DNA of 41,732 nt from Chloroflexota bacterium (GTDB lineage Bacteria > Chloroflexota > Dehalococcoidia > UBA2979). The stretch spans positions 1 to 41,732 of the forward strand of contig CANIRU010000008.1 of the NCBI GenBank assembly GCA_947470025.1. Reading direction: 5' to 3'. Below are positions 31,940-40,484 of this stretch, in pieces; positions within the stretch are counted from its first letter, which is position 1; every line of letters begins with the position of its first letter. A model generated the notes under the pieces. The model was not told the DNA's origin. It worked only from the letters and a program-made list of their open reading frames with translations, and did not search any database. The translations under genes were made by a program, and so were the position numbers.

Positions 31940-34591
31940 TTGTCGGGGCCCCTCGGACGGCTCTCAGTTCAGATCGCGCTGGGGCCAGTGCTTGTGATCG
32001 CACTGGTGGGCGCTGCCATGCTCTGGCGCGTGAACGGCGACCTGCACCAGCAGGCGGAGATCCGCTTCGCCGACCAGGTGAAGCTGTCCGTGATGCAGGT
32101 CGACGACCGCGTGGATAGCGACGTGCGGCAGCGCGTCGTGAGCGCGACGGTCCTCGCCAGCCAGCAGCAGTTCCTGAGCGCGATCCAGGCGAGCAACATC
32201 AACGCCGCAGTGCAGCTCGCAACCGCGTACATGTCGCGTACCAGCCTCGCGCTCTCGGGGGCGAGCGGGATCCGCGTGTACGGGCCGAACGGCAACCTGA
32301 TGATGCGCGCGGAGGCCACACAGAACGTCGCGCAACGCGTCGTGCCGGTCGAGGTGCTGAGCGTCCTGCAGTCGGGACGCGCCGATGGCTTTGTCCGCCT
32401 CGACGAGACGATGGGCCTCGCGATGTCGGGGATCTCGCCGATCCTCGGTTCGGACGGCCGCCCGATCGGGGTCGTCGAGGCGATCACCTCGCTCGACCGG
32501 ACATTCGCCGTCGCCGCGGCCGGCGTCGTCAACACGGACGTCGCCGTGATCAGCGGCGGGCGCGTGACCGCGAAGTCGGATCCGGGCGTTGAGCTCGACC
32601 CCACCGCCGTGACCGAAGACCTGCGGCGGCGCACGAAGGAATCACCTGTCCACGTGGCGTTCGCCGGCCACGAGTATCTGGTCGGGATCGCCACCTACCG
32701 CGACGCGGCGGGGACAGCGATCGGCGATATCTACCTCGCGATCGACCGCGAACGGATCAACGACACGGTGGTCGAGACGCGCGGTTCTATCCTGCGCACG
32801 ATGGTGGTCGCGATGCTGTTCGCGACGGGCGCGGCATGGCTCTTTGGCTGGCTGGCGCTGCGTCCGATGCAGCCGCTGCTGGCTGCCGCCGGCCGCCTCC
32901 AGCAGAACGACCTCGAAAGTCCCGTGCCGGCGAGCGGGCCCACCGAGCTCCGACAGCTGAGCGAGGCGATGGAGGACATGCGCCTCGCCATCCGCCAGAG
33001 CCGTGAGGCGCTCCAGAGTGCCAACCGCGACCTCGCGAGCCGCGTGTCCACCTCGGACGCCAGCCTGTCCGAGGTCACTCAGGACCTGGACGTCATGCAG
33101 TCGGTCGTCGCCCAGCTCGCGGGCGAGTCCGCCGGCGGACTCCCGAGCGTCACCGAGGAACTGATCCGGCTCGAGTGGGTCGATGGCGCGTTCATCGCCC
33201 TGGCGACGGAGGACGGCGCGCTGTCCAGCGCGGCGAGCGCCGGTCTGCCTCCTGGCGCCGCGAGCGCGGCGCTCGAGGTGATCGAGAAGTACATGGCGCA
33301 ATCCCCGTTGGCCGAGATCAGCATCGAGGACACGGCCGCGCACCTCGAATCGCAGCGCCTCCCCGCGTGGCTCATCGGCGGCCTCGCCGTGGCGCCGATG
33401 CAGACGCCGGACGGCACGGCGGGCGTCGTCGTCGTCACCTCGGTAGGTGCGATGCGGCCGACAGCGCAACGCCGCGAGCTCCTGCGCTCGATTGCGCACG
33501 AGGTCACGGCGACCCTCGAACGCTCCGAGCTCGCCGACGAGGTCGAGGAGAACCGGCGCGTCGCGGAGGCCGTGCTGCGCGAGATGGCGGACGGCGTCGT
33601 CGTCGTCGACCACCTTAGCATCGGCCAGATCTGCAACCCGGCCGCCGCGCGGCTCCTCGGCGTGACACGCGCGGACATCATTGGGCACCGGGCGGACGAA
33701 TGGCTGCCCGTCGCCGCAGCCGCGCTCGACACACTCCGCCTGCGGGCGGGCGAGACGCGCAGCAGCGCGTCGCCCGTGCTCCTCGAGTCGGTCGGGCGTC
33801 AACTAGCGATCACGACGGGGCCGTTCCCCGACCCGGACCCCGCGCGGGCCGGCGTGATCCTGCTGATCCGTGACCTCTCCGCGGAGGCAGAGGCCGAGCG
33901 CGTGAAGCGCGATTTCGTATCCATGGTTGGGCACGAGCTGCGGACGCCGCTCACCCTGATCCGCACAACGATCGACCTGCTGCACGGCCACGACGCCGGC
34001 GACCTGAACGCCACGCAGGAGCGCATCGTCGAGGTGCTCCGCCAGAACTCCGAGCGGCTGATGACGCTGATCAGCGACCTGCTGGACATGTCGGCGCTGG
34101 ACTCCGGGCGGATGCAGATCGTCCCCACCTCCGTCGACCTCATCGAGATCGTCCGCCGTGCGGTCCGCGGCGCCGCAGACCAGGCGAGAGATCGGAAGCA
34201 CCAGCTCCGCGTGGTCCTGCCTGAGGACGCGGTCACGGTGACGGTCTGGGCGGACGGCCCGCGCGTGGAGCAGGTCCTGTCCAACCTGCTCTCAAACGCG
34301 ATCAAGTACACCCCGCCCGGGGGCGACATCGAAGTACGCATCGAGGGCAACCGCGCGTTCGCCTCGGTCGCCGTGGCGGACAGCGGCATCGGCATCCCGC
34401 CCGAGGAGCAGGCCGGGCTGTTCGAGAAGTTCTACCGGACGAGCGCCGGACGGCGTACGACGGGCGGCACCGGCCTCGGCCTGGCGATCGCGCGCTCGAT
34501 CGTGGAGTTGCACGGTGGCGAGATCGTCTGCGACTCCGACGGACAGACCGGGACCACGTTCACCTTCACCCTACCGCGCCGCCCGCTATGA
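31940..34591 (+). CDS. Membrane sensor histidine kinase with HAMP, GAF-like and PAS domains
   Basis: Hybrid-free sensor kinase of 883 residues starting at TTG, supported by GGGAAGG seven bases upstream. Order: transmembrane segment (about 10-30, LGPVLVIALVGAAML), extracytoplasmic sensor domain (to about 270), second segment (TMVVAMLFATGAAWLFGWLA), HAMP and coiled coil (about 300-375), GAF-like domain (390-520), PAS (530-640), HisKA with His665 in SMVGHELRTPLTLIRTTIDL, and the ATPase domain (NLLSNAIKYTPPGG, ADSGIGIP, GTGLGLAIARSIVELHGG). No response regulator is adjacent, so it is an orphan. It lies 20 bases after argD and before argG, so it is probably cotranscribed with arginine genes. Confidence 0.95.
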   Translation: MSGPLGRLSVQIALGPVLVIALVGAAMLWRVNGDLHQQAEIRFADQVKLSVMQVDDRVDSDVRQRVVSATVLASQQQFLSAIQASNINAAVQLATAYMSRTSLALSGASGIRVYGPNGNLMMRAEATQNVAQRVVPVEVLSVLQSGRADGFVRLDETMGLAMSGISPILGSDGRPIGVVEAITSLDRTFAVAAAGVVNTDVAVISGGRVTAKSDPGVELDPTAVTEDLRRRTKESPVHVAFAGHEYLVGIATYRDAAGTAIGDIYLAIDRERINDTVVETRGSILRTMVVAMLFATGAAWLFGWLALRPMQPLLAAAGRLQQNDLESPVPASGPTELRQLSEAMEDMRLAIRQSREALQSANRDLASRVSTSDASLSEVTQDLDVMQSVVAQLAGESAGGLPSVTEELIRLEWVDGAFIALATEDGALSSAASAGLPPGAASAALEVIEKYMAQSPLAEISIEDTAAHLESQRLPAWLIGGLAVAPMQTPDGTAGVVVVTSVGAMRPTAQRRELLRSIAHEVTATLERSELADEVEENRRVAEAVLREMADGVVVVDHLSIGQICNPAAARLLGVTRADIIGHRADEWLPVAAAALDTLRLRAGETRSSASPVLLESVGRQLAITTGPFPDPDPARAGVILLIRDLSAEAEAERVKRDFVSMVGHELRTPLTLIRTTIDLLHGHDAGDLNATQERIVEVLRQNSERLMTLISDLLDMSALDSGRMQIVPTSVDLIEIVRRAVRGAADQARDRKHQLRVVLPEDAVTVTVWADGPRVEQVLSNLLSNAIKYTPPGGDIEVRIEGNRAFASVAVADSGIGIPPEEQAGLFEKFYRTSAGRRTTGGTGLGLAIARSIVELHGGEIVCDSDGQTGTTFTFTLPRRPL

Positions 34592-34592
34592 T
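34565..34592 (+). promoter_or_regulatory. Possible internal promoter before argG
   Basis: TTCACC (34565-34570) and TATGAT (34587-34592) are separated by 16 bases, matching four and five of six consensus positions. They overlap the end of the kinase gene, with the -10 including its stop codon. The argG transcript would have a leader of about 42 bases with CGGAG before the ATG. Confidence 0.4.
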
Positions 34593-34641
34593 CCGGTGAC
34601 TGCGTAACTCAGCGCCCAGCCGTCCAGCCTCGGAGACCCAC

Positions 34642-35880
34642 ATGGCAGAGAAGATCGTGCTCGCGTACTCCGGGGGCCTCGACACGTCCGTCGCCGCGCA
34701 CTGGCTGCGCGTGGAGCGCGGCTACGAGGTCCACTGCCTGACGGTCGACCTCGGCAACCTTGGCGACGTCGAGGGCGCGCGACGCCGCGGCGTGGAGGCC
34801 GGCGCGGTCGAGGTGGACGTGGTCGACGCGAAGAACGACTTCCTCAAGTACTTCGTCTTCCCCGCCCTCGGCGCAAACGTGGTGTACGAGGGCCGCTACC
34901 CGCTCGCGACCGCCCTCGGCCGTCCGCTGATCGCCAAGCTGCTCGTCGACAAGGCACGCGCCGTCGGTGCGACCGCCGTCGCGCACGGCTGCACCGGCAA
35001 GGGCAACGACCAGGTGCGCCTCGACGTCGCGGTGCAGACGCTGGCGCCCGACCTCACGATCGTCGGCACGACGCGCGAGCACTCGATCTCGCGCGACGAA
35101 GCGATGGAGTACGCAGCGAAGCACAACATCTCGGTGCGCCAGACCGTCGCATCCCCCTACTCGACCGACGAGAACCTCTGGGGCCGCAGCGTCGAGGCCG
35201 GCGTGCTCGAGAACCCGTGGAACCAGCCGCCCGAGGATGTCTACGAGTGGACGAAGCCGCTCGACCAGACCCCCGCGCAGCCGACGGTCGTGGAGATCCG
35301 CTTCGAGAAGGGGTACCCGGTCGCCCTCGACGGCGTCGAGATGATCCCGGTGGAGCTGGTGACGCGCCTGTCCGACCTCGGTGGCGAGCACGGCATCGGC
35401 CGCATCGACATGGTCGAGAACCGCCTGGTCGGCATCAAGTCGCGCGAGATCTACGAGTCCCCCGCCGCCGTGATCCTCCTCGAGGCGCACCGCGTCCTCG
35501 AGGAGCTCACGCTGTCGAAGCAGCAGAACCGCTTCAAGAGCATCGTGTCGCAGGAGTACGGCGACCTCATCTACAACGGCCAGTGGTTCACCGCGCACCA
35601 CCGAGACCTCGCGCAGTACGTGGCCTCCACGCAGCGCCACGTCACCGGCGACGTGAAGATGCGCCTGTGGCACGGCACCGTCATGACCGTTGGCCGCCGC
35701 GCCGACCGCAGCCTCTACAGCGAGGCCCTCGCGACGTACAACAAGGCCGGCGACCTCTTCGACCAGTCGCACGCGCAGGGCTTCATCAAGCTGCACGGCC
35801 TGCAGGCCTCGGTGCAGGCACAGCGCCAGATGCTCACCGAGCCGGGGGACCTCCTGCGCCTCGCTGCGCCGACGGAGTAA
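34642..35880 (+). CDS. argG: Argininosuccinate synthase
   Basis: Joins citrulline and aspartate with ATP to form argininosuccinate. Length 412 residues, usual for the family. The ATP pyrophosphatase P-loop AEKIVLAYSGGLDTSVAAHW is at the N-terminus. VAHGCTGKGNDQVRLDVAV, REHSISRDEAMEYAAKH and SPYSTDENLWGRSVEAG are all intact, and the C-terminal helix LYNKAGDLF-like segment (ATYNKAGDLFDQSHAQGFI) is present. GGAG precedes the ATG. Together with argH four bases downstream it completes the last two steps of the pathway. argF (carbamoyl transfer to ornithine) and argC are missing here and must be elsewhere. Confidence 0.97.
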   Translation: MAEKIVLAYSGGLDTSVAAHWLRVERGYEVHCLTVDLGNLGDVEGARRRGVEAGAVEVDVVDAKNDFLKYFVFPALGANVVYEGRYPLATALGRPLIAKLLVDKARAVGATAVAHGCTGKGNDQVRLDVAVQTLAPDLTIVGTTREHSISRDEAMEYAAKHNISVRQTVASPYSTDENLWGRSVEAGVLENPWNQPPEDVYEWTKPLDQTPAQPTVVEIRFEKGYPVALDGVEMIPVELVTRLSDLGGEHGIGRIDMVENRLVGIKSREIYESPAAVILLEAHRVLEELTLSKQQNRFKSIVSQEYGDLIYNGQWFTAHHRDLAQYVASTQRHVTGDVKMRLWHGTVMTVGRRADRSLYSEALATYNKAGDLFDQSHAQGFIKLHGLQASVQAQRQMLTEPGDLLRLAAPTE

Positions 35881-35884
35881 TCAC

Positions 35885-37288
35885 ATGACGACCCCCGATG
35901 GCGGCTCGAGCAAGCTCTGGGGCGGGCGCTTCAGCGGCGAGATGTCGGAGATCGTCGAGCGGTTCAACGCGTCGATCGACTTCGACAGGCGCCTCTACCG
36001 CGAGGACATCGCGGGGTCGATCGCGCACGCGCACATGCTCGCCGCGCAGGGGATCATCCCCGCCGAGGACTCCGAGGCGATCGAGCGCGGCCTGCTGGAG
36101 ATCCGCGCGGAGATCGACGCCGGGACGTTCGAGTTCCGCCTCGACCGTGAGGACATCCACCTCAACATCGAGGCCGCGCTGACGGAGCGTATCGGCGACG
36201 CGGGCCGACGCCTGCACACCGGCCGGTCGAGGAACGACCAGGTCGCGACCGACACACGTCTGTTCACGCGCGCCGCCTGCGACGAGGTGATCGAGGCGCT
36301 CCGTGACCTCCGCAGCGCGCTCGTGGACCTCGCGCAGCGCGAAGCGAAGACCGTCATTCCGGGGTACACGCACCTCCAGCGCGCGCAGCCGATCCTGCTC
36401 GCGCACCATCTCCTCGCGTACGAGGCGATGTTCACGCGCGACACACAGCGCTTCGTGCAGACGCGCGCGCGGGTCAACGTGCTGCCGCTCGGATCGGGCG
36501 CGCTCGCGGGCGTCACATACCCCATCGACCGCAGCGCCGTCGCGCGCGAGCTGGGGTTCGACGCGATCAGCGAGAACTCGCTCGACGCGGTGTCCGACCG
36601 CGACTTTGTCGTCGACTTCCACTCCGCCTCGGCGCTCGCGATGGTGCACCTCTCCCGGCTCGCCGAGGAGGTCATCCTCTGGTCGAGCGCGGAGTTCGGC
36701 TTCGCGCGCCTCCACGACGCGTTCTCGACCGGGTCGAGCATCATGCCGCAGAAGAAGAACCCCGACGTCGCCGAACTGAGTCGAGGCAAGAGCGCGCGCG
36801 TGATCGGCAACCTGATGCAGGCGCTGACGCTGCTCAAGGGCCAGCCGCTCGCCTACAACAAGGACAACCAGGAGGACAAGGAGTCGCTGTTCGACAGCGT
36901 CGACACCGTCCTCATCACCCTGCGCGTCGTCGCCGCCATGCTGCCCACGATGACCTTCGACGGCGCACGCGGCGCCGAGGCGGCCGTCGCGAACTTCGCT
37001 CTCGCCACGGACATCGCGGACTACCTCGCGAAGAAGGGCGTGCCCTTCCGCGACGCGCACGAGGCCGTCGGCGCGCTGGTCGGGCGCTGCGAGCGCGAGG
37101 GCCGCACGTTCACCGACCTGACGCTCGAGGAGTACCGCGCCGCGCACCCCGCGTTCGACGAGGACGTGCTGGCGATCGACCTCGACGCCTCGCTCGCAGC
37201 GCGCAACGTGCCGGGCGGTACCGCACCCGCCGCCGTCGAGGCGGCGCGCACCGCCGCGCGCACGCGCCTCGATGCGGAACGCGCGTGA
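35885..37288 (+). CDS. argH: Argininosuccinate lyase
   Basis: Cleaves argininosuccinate to arginine and fumarate. Length 467 residues. Motifs: KLWGGRFSGEMSEIVERFNA at the start, LHTGRSRNDQVATDTRL, PGYTHLQRAQPILLAHHLLA with the catalytic-region His, ISENSLDAVSDRDFVVDFHS and the fumarase-superfamily signature GSSIMPQKKNPDVAELSRGK. The ATG lies four bases after argG. The last codons overlap the GTG start of rpe (GTGA), so argH and rpe are translationally coupled. Confidence 0.97.
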   Translation: MTTPDGGSSKLWGGRFSGEMSEIVERFNASIDFDRRLYREDIAGSIAHAHMLAAQGIIPAEDSEAIERGLLEIRAEIDAGTFEFRLDREDIHLNIEAALTERIGDAGRRLHTGRSRNDQVATDTRLFTRAACDEVIEALRDLRSALVDLAQREAKTVIPGYTHLQRAQPILLAHHLLAYEAMFTRDTQRFVQTRARVNVLPLGSGALAGVTYPIDRSAVARELGFDAISENSLDAVSDRDFVVDFHSASALAMVHLSRLAEEVILWSSAEFGFARLHDAFSTGSSIMPQKKNPDVAELSRGKSARVIGNLMQALTLLKGQPLAYNKDNQEDKESLFDSVDTVLITLRVVAAMLPTMTFDGARGAEAAVANFALATDIADYLAKKGVPFRDAHEAVGALVGRCEREGRTFTDLTLEEYRAAHPAFDEDVLAIDLDASLAARNVPGGTAPAAVEAARTAARTRLDAERA

Positions 37289-37971
37289 GCCAGCAGGACC
37301 CGCTCGCTCAGATCGCGCCGTCGATCCTGACGGCGGACTTCGGCAACCTCGCGCAGCAGGTGCGCGATGCCGACGCCGGCGGCGCAGGGCTGTGGCACCT
37401 CGACGTCATGGATGGCCACTTCGTCCCGCCGCTGTCGTTCGGCAAGGAGGTGATCGCCGCCGTCCGCGCCGCGACGCCGAGGTTCATCGAGGCGCACCTG
37501 ATGGTGGAGCGCCCCGGCGAGCAGTTCGCCGACATGGCGCAGGCCGGCGCTCAGCGCCTCGTCTTTCACTACGAAGCCGCGGGCAGCGCCGAAGCAGCGC
37601 GCGCACTGGCGCAGCAGGCGCACGACCTCGGCTGCGAGGCCGGCATCGCGATCAACCCCGAGACGCCCGTCGAGGCGCTCTATCCCCTGCTCGACACCCT
37701 CGACGAGGTGCTCGTGATGCTGATCCGCCCCGGCTGGGGCGGTCAGCAGGCGAACCTCGACCTGCTCGACAAGGTGCGCGCGCTCCGCGCCCACCTCACC
37801 GCCGAGGGCCGCGCAATGGCGATCAACCTCGACGGCGGCGTGAAGCCCACCAACGCCCGCGCCTGCGCCGAGGCCGGCGCCAGCATCCTCGTCGCCGGCT
37901 CCGCCGTCTTCAACGCCACGCAGACGCCGCGGCAGGCGATCGCCGACCTCCACGCGGCACTCGTGTGGTAG
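37285..37971 (+). CDS. rpe: Ribulose-phosphate 3-epimerase
   Basis: Interconverts ribulose-5-phosphate and xylulose-5-phosphate in the pentose phosphate pathway. Length 228 residues, a TIM barrel. Motifs: IAPSILTADFGNLAQQVRDA, LWHLDVMDGHFVPPLSFGKE with metal-binding His and Asp, FIEAHLMVERPGEQF, VLVMLIRPGWGGQQANLDLL and INLDGGVKPTNARACAEAGA with the phosphate loop LVAGSAVFNA. In the usual family sequence VMTVxPGFGGQ, this protein has VLVMLIRPGWGGQ, a mild variation. The GTG start overlaps the argH stop. Its position after argH looks like operon convenience rather than pathway logic. Confidence 0.95.
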   Translation: MSQQDPLAQIAPSILTADFGNLAQQVRDADAGGAGLWHLDVMDGHFVPPLSFGKEVIAAVRAATPRFIEAHLMVERPGEQFADMAQAGAQRLVFHYEAAGSAEAARALAQQAHDLGCEAGIAINPETPVEALYPLLDTLDEVLVMLIRPGWGGQQANLDLLDKVRALRAHLTAEGRAMAINLDGGVKPTNARACAEAGASILVAGSAVFNATQTPRQAIADLHAALVW

Positions 37972-38322
37972 CCGGAGCGGGCGGAGCCTCGACGCACCGA
38001 GCGAACCTCGAGGTCCAACCGCAGGGGGGATGGGCCCCCCTGCCCCCTTCCCTGCGCGGGAAGGGGGACGAGATCCGAGGGGGGCTTCGCCCTTCGGGCT
38101 CCCCGCTCCAGATCGTGCGGCTTCGCGCACGCTCGGATCCGCCTAGAAACGCACGGTTCCGCCGGGAGTGTGAGGGGCGCAGTTCCTCACACTTGGTTCT
38201 CTTCTTCAGAACCCCTCCCGCGCCGGGAGGGGCAGAGTTAGGCCGCCCGCACTGCCAACTCGTTCGATCCGAACGAGGAACGCGGCCCGCTCGATCTCGT
38301 ACCTCAACATCGCCAGACACGG
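37972..38322 (+). repeat. Non-coding spacer dense with perfect hairpins
   Basis: No gene is seen. At least seven perfect inverted repeats follow each other: 38021-38043 (9 bp, six G facing six C), 38043-38067 (10 bp), an outer stem 38072-38079 with 38132-38139 enclosing a hairpin at 38114-38131 and G/C pairings at 38081-38104, 38167-38193 (9 bp, AGTGTGAGG / CCTCACACT), 38195-38213 (6 bp), 38212-38232 (9 bp with a three-base loop) and 38259-38277 (8 bp). It may combine the rpe terminator with a nest of REP-like repeats or a structured RNA. Confidence 0.6.
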
Positions 38323-38323
38323 A

Positions 38324-38346
38324 AACGCCCCGGCATGCGGGGCGTT
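38324..38346 (-). terminator. Intrinsic terminator of rpmB
   Basis: AACGCCCCG (38324-38332) and CGGGGCGTT (38338-38346) form a perfect 9-bp stem with a five-base loop. On the minus strand TTT follows. It lies about 36 bases past the rpmB stop and has the same design as the hairpin at 13023-13048. Confidence 0.7.
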
Positions 38347-38382
38347 CGACGTTGCTGCGCAGCCTCAAGGAGGCCGGGCGGG

Positions 38383-38637
38383 CTAGACCTTCGCGGCGAC
38401 CTTGGGGAAGGGGGAGCCCTTCGCCTGCGCGTGCTTCGACTCCGTGCGGATGCAGCGGGTGCACACGTTCAGCCGCTGCCACTTGCCCTCGAGGAACATG
38501 CGCTTGGACTGCACGTTCGGCTGGAACGGGCGGTTCGTCTTGGGCGCGCGGCGCTCCCACTGACCACCGTGCTGGAACTGGATGCTCCGGCCGAAGACGG
38601 TTCGCTTGTCGCAGATGTCGCACTTGCCTGAGGCCAT
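38383..38637 (-). CDS. rpmB: 50S ribosomal protein L28
   Basis: Small ribosomal protein of 84 residues. It begins ASGKCDICDKRTVFGRSI, with the conserved central segment APKTNRPFQPNVQSKRMF and the C-terminal LNVCTRCIRT. Both CxxC pairs are present, so this is the zinc-binding form of L28. The ATG at 38637 is chosen because the family starts there; GGGA lies about seven bases upstream. A codon five positions earlier is a less likely start. It is a single-gene unit with its own terminator, divergent from the fakA-like gene. Confidence 0.97.
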   Translation of the reverse strand: MASGKCDICDKRTVFGRSIQFQHGGQWERRAPKTNRPFQPNVQSKRMFLEGKWQRLNVCTRCIRTESKHAQAKGSPFPKVAAKV

Positions 38638-38842
38638 CACGGTTCCCAACACTGCATATCTGTCGTGGTGAAGCCCACGTCGGGGCGGGCGCTCGCGAGG
38701 GAGCGCGTCCGAACAGACTAGCAGCGCCCGCCGGGTAGCGTCTACGCTGCACGCGATACGCGACCGAAGTCCAGCCGAAGCACCGCCCGAGGATACCGAT
38801 CACCTCGATGATCACTTACCTGACACACCTCGCGAGCGCCGC

Positions 38843-40447
38843 ATGACCGCGCCTCCGCCCGTCCTCGCGGCCGTCACCCTGCGCGCGGCGTTCGAGGTGG
38901 CCGAGCGCTGGCTGGCCGCGAACCGCGACGCCATCAACGCGATCAACGTGTACCCCGTGCCGGACGGCGACACGGGGACGAACATGCTGCTGACGTGGCG
39001 CGCCGCCCTCCGAGCGGGCGAGGGCGTGCCTGACCAGGCCGCGGGGTCGTACCTCGGCGCGCTCGCGCGTGGTGCCCTGCTGGGGGCTCGAGGCAACAGC
39101 GGCGTCATCCTGTCGCAGATGCTCGCGGGGATCGCGGCCGCGTGCCAGGGCGCGGGCACCCTCGACGGGCCGCACTTCGCCCGCGCGCTCGTCAGCGCCG
39201 CCGACCACGCCTACGCCGCGATCTCGACGCCGGTCGAGGGCACGATGCTCACCGTGATGCGCGACGCCGCCCGCGCGGGCGCGGCCCTCGACGCCGGTGA
39301 CCCCGCCGCCGTCCTCCGCGCCGCCGTCGCCGAGGCGTACGCGAGCGTGGAGCGCACACCCGACCTGCTGCCGCGTCTCCGCGAAGCGGGCGTCGTCGAC
39401 TCCGGTGGCCAGGGGATCGCGGTGATCCTCGAAGGCGTGTGGCACGGGGTGACCGGTGAGCCGCTGCCCGAGGTCGCCGCGCCTGCACCGTCCGCAGTCG
39501 ACCTCCGCAGCGTCGCGCACGACGGGCACGGGTACTGCATCGAGTTCGTGCTGACCGGCGCGGCGATCGACCGCGCGGGCATCGAGGCGGCGCTCGGCGC
39601 CGTCGGTGGCGACTCGATCCTCGTCGTCGGCGACCGCGAGACGGTGCATGTCCACGTCCACCTCGAGGACCCGGGGCCCGGCATCTCGATCGGGGCGGCG
39701 CGCGGTGCGCTCGCGTCGGTGAAGGTCGAGAATATGCAGGCGCAGCACGAGCAGTGGCGCGCCGGCGTCGCGGCGTCCGAGGCAAGCGCGCCCTCGATCG
39801 GCCTCGTCGTGGTCGCGCGCGGCGAGGGCATCGCGGCGGCGTTCCGCGACCTCGGCGCGACGCGCATTCTCGACGGCGGCGAGACGGGCAAGGCGAGCAC
39901 GGGCGAGTTGATCGAGGCCGCGCGCGCGGCCGGGCGCGACCACGCGTTCCTGCTGCCGAACGACAAGGACGTGCTGATGGCCGCACAACGCGCCGTCGCC
40001 GCGGAGCCGCGCTTCATCACGCTGATCCCCACGCGATCGATCGCCGCGGGCCTCGGCGCCGCGTTCGCCTACCTCCCCGAGGGCGACGTCGCCGAGATCG
40101 CGACCGAGATGCTCGAGGCCGCCGCGCGCGTCCGCAGCGTCGAGGTGTCGCGCTCGGTGCGCACGGCCACCGTCGATGGCGTGAGTGTCCGCGAGGGCGA
40201 TGCGATCGCGCTGCTGGACAACCACATCGTCGCCGCGACCGGGACGCTGGAGGACGCCCTGCTCGCGGGCCTCGACGCGGCGGGCGCCGCCGATGCGGAG
40301 CTGGTGACGCTGTACCTCGGCGCGGACGCGGAGCCCGGCGCGGGCGACGCCGCGAGCGCGCTCATCGCCTCGCGCTTCCGCGGAGTCGAGGTACAGGTCG
40401 TCGAGGGCGGACAGCCGCACTATCCCTACCTGGCGGGTGTGGAATAG
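38843..40447 (+). CDS. fakA: DAK2 domain protein, fatty-acid kinase FakA-like (YloV family)
   Basis: Protein of 534 residues. The N-terminal DAK2 (dihydroxyacetone-kinase L-type) domain carries the nucleotide-metal loop NVYPVPDGDTGTNMLLTWRA, ARGNSGVILSQMLAG and VVDSGGQGIAVILEG. The middle and C-terminal domains (GYCIEFVLTG, VHVHLEDPGPGISIGAARGA, FLLPNDKDVLMAAQRAV) match the FakA/YloV layout. FakA phosphorylates fatty acids held by a DegV-type FakB protein, and a DegV gene follows 37 bases later. The ATG at 38843 has no clear ribosome binding site. The 205-base spacer before it holds no other gene that I can see. Confidence 0.9.
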   Translation: MTAPPPVLAAVTLRAAFEVAERWLAANRDAINAINVYPVPDGDTGTNMLLTWRAALRAGEGVPDQAAGSYLGALARGALLGARGNSGVILSQMLAGIAAACQGAGTLDGPHFARALVSAADHAYAAISTPVEGTMLTVMRDAARAGAALDAGDPAAVLRAAVAEAYASVERTPDLLPRLREAGVVDSGGQGIAVILEGVWHGVTGEPLPEVAAPAPSAVDLRSVAHDGHGYCIEFVLTGAAIDRAGIEAALGAVGGDSILVVGDRETVHVHVHLEDPGPGISIGAARGALASVKVENMQAQHEQWRAGVAASEASAPSIGLVVVARGEGIAAAFRDLGATRILDGGETGKASTGELIEAARAAGRDHAFLLPNDKDVLMAAQRAVAAEPRFITLIPTRSIAAGLGAAFAYLPEGDVAEIATEMLEAAARVRSVEVSRSVRTATVDGVSVREGDAIALLDNHIVAATGTLEDALLAGLDAAGAADAELVTLYLGADAEPGAGDAASALIASRFRGVEVQVVEGGQPHYPYLAGVE

Positions 40448-40472
40448 TCGGGCGCGCACCCGTGCGACGGCG

Positions 40473-40478
40473 TATGAT
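40473..40478 (+). promoter_or_regulatory. -10 box directly before degV
   Basis: TATGAT (five of six matches) ends six bases before the ATG at 40485, in the short gap after the fakA-like gene. This would give degV a leaderless transcript of its own in addition to readthrough. No -35 hexamer is seen. Confidence 0.35.
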
Positions 40479-40484
40479 CCGGCC

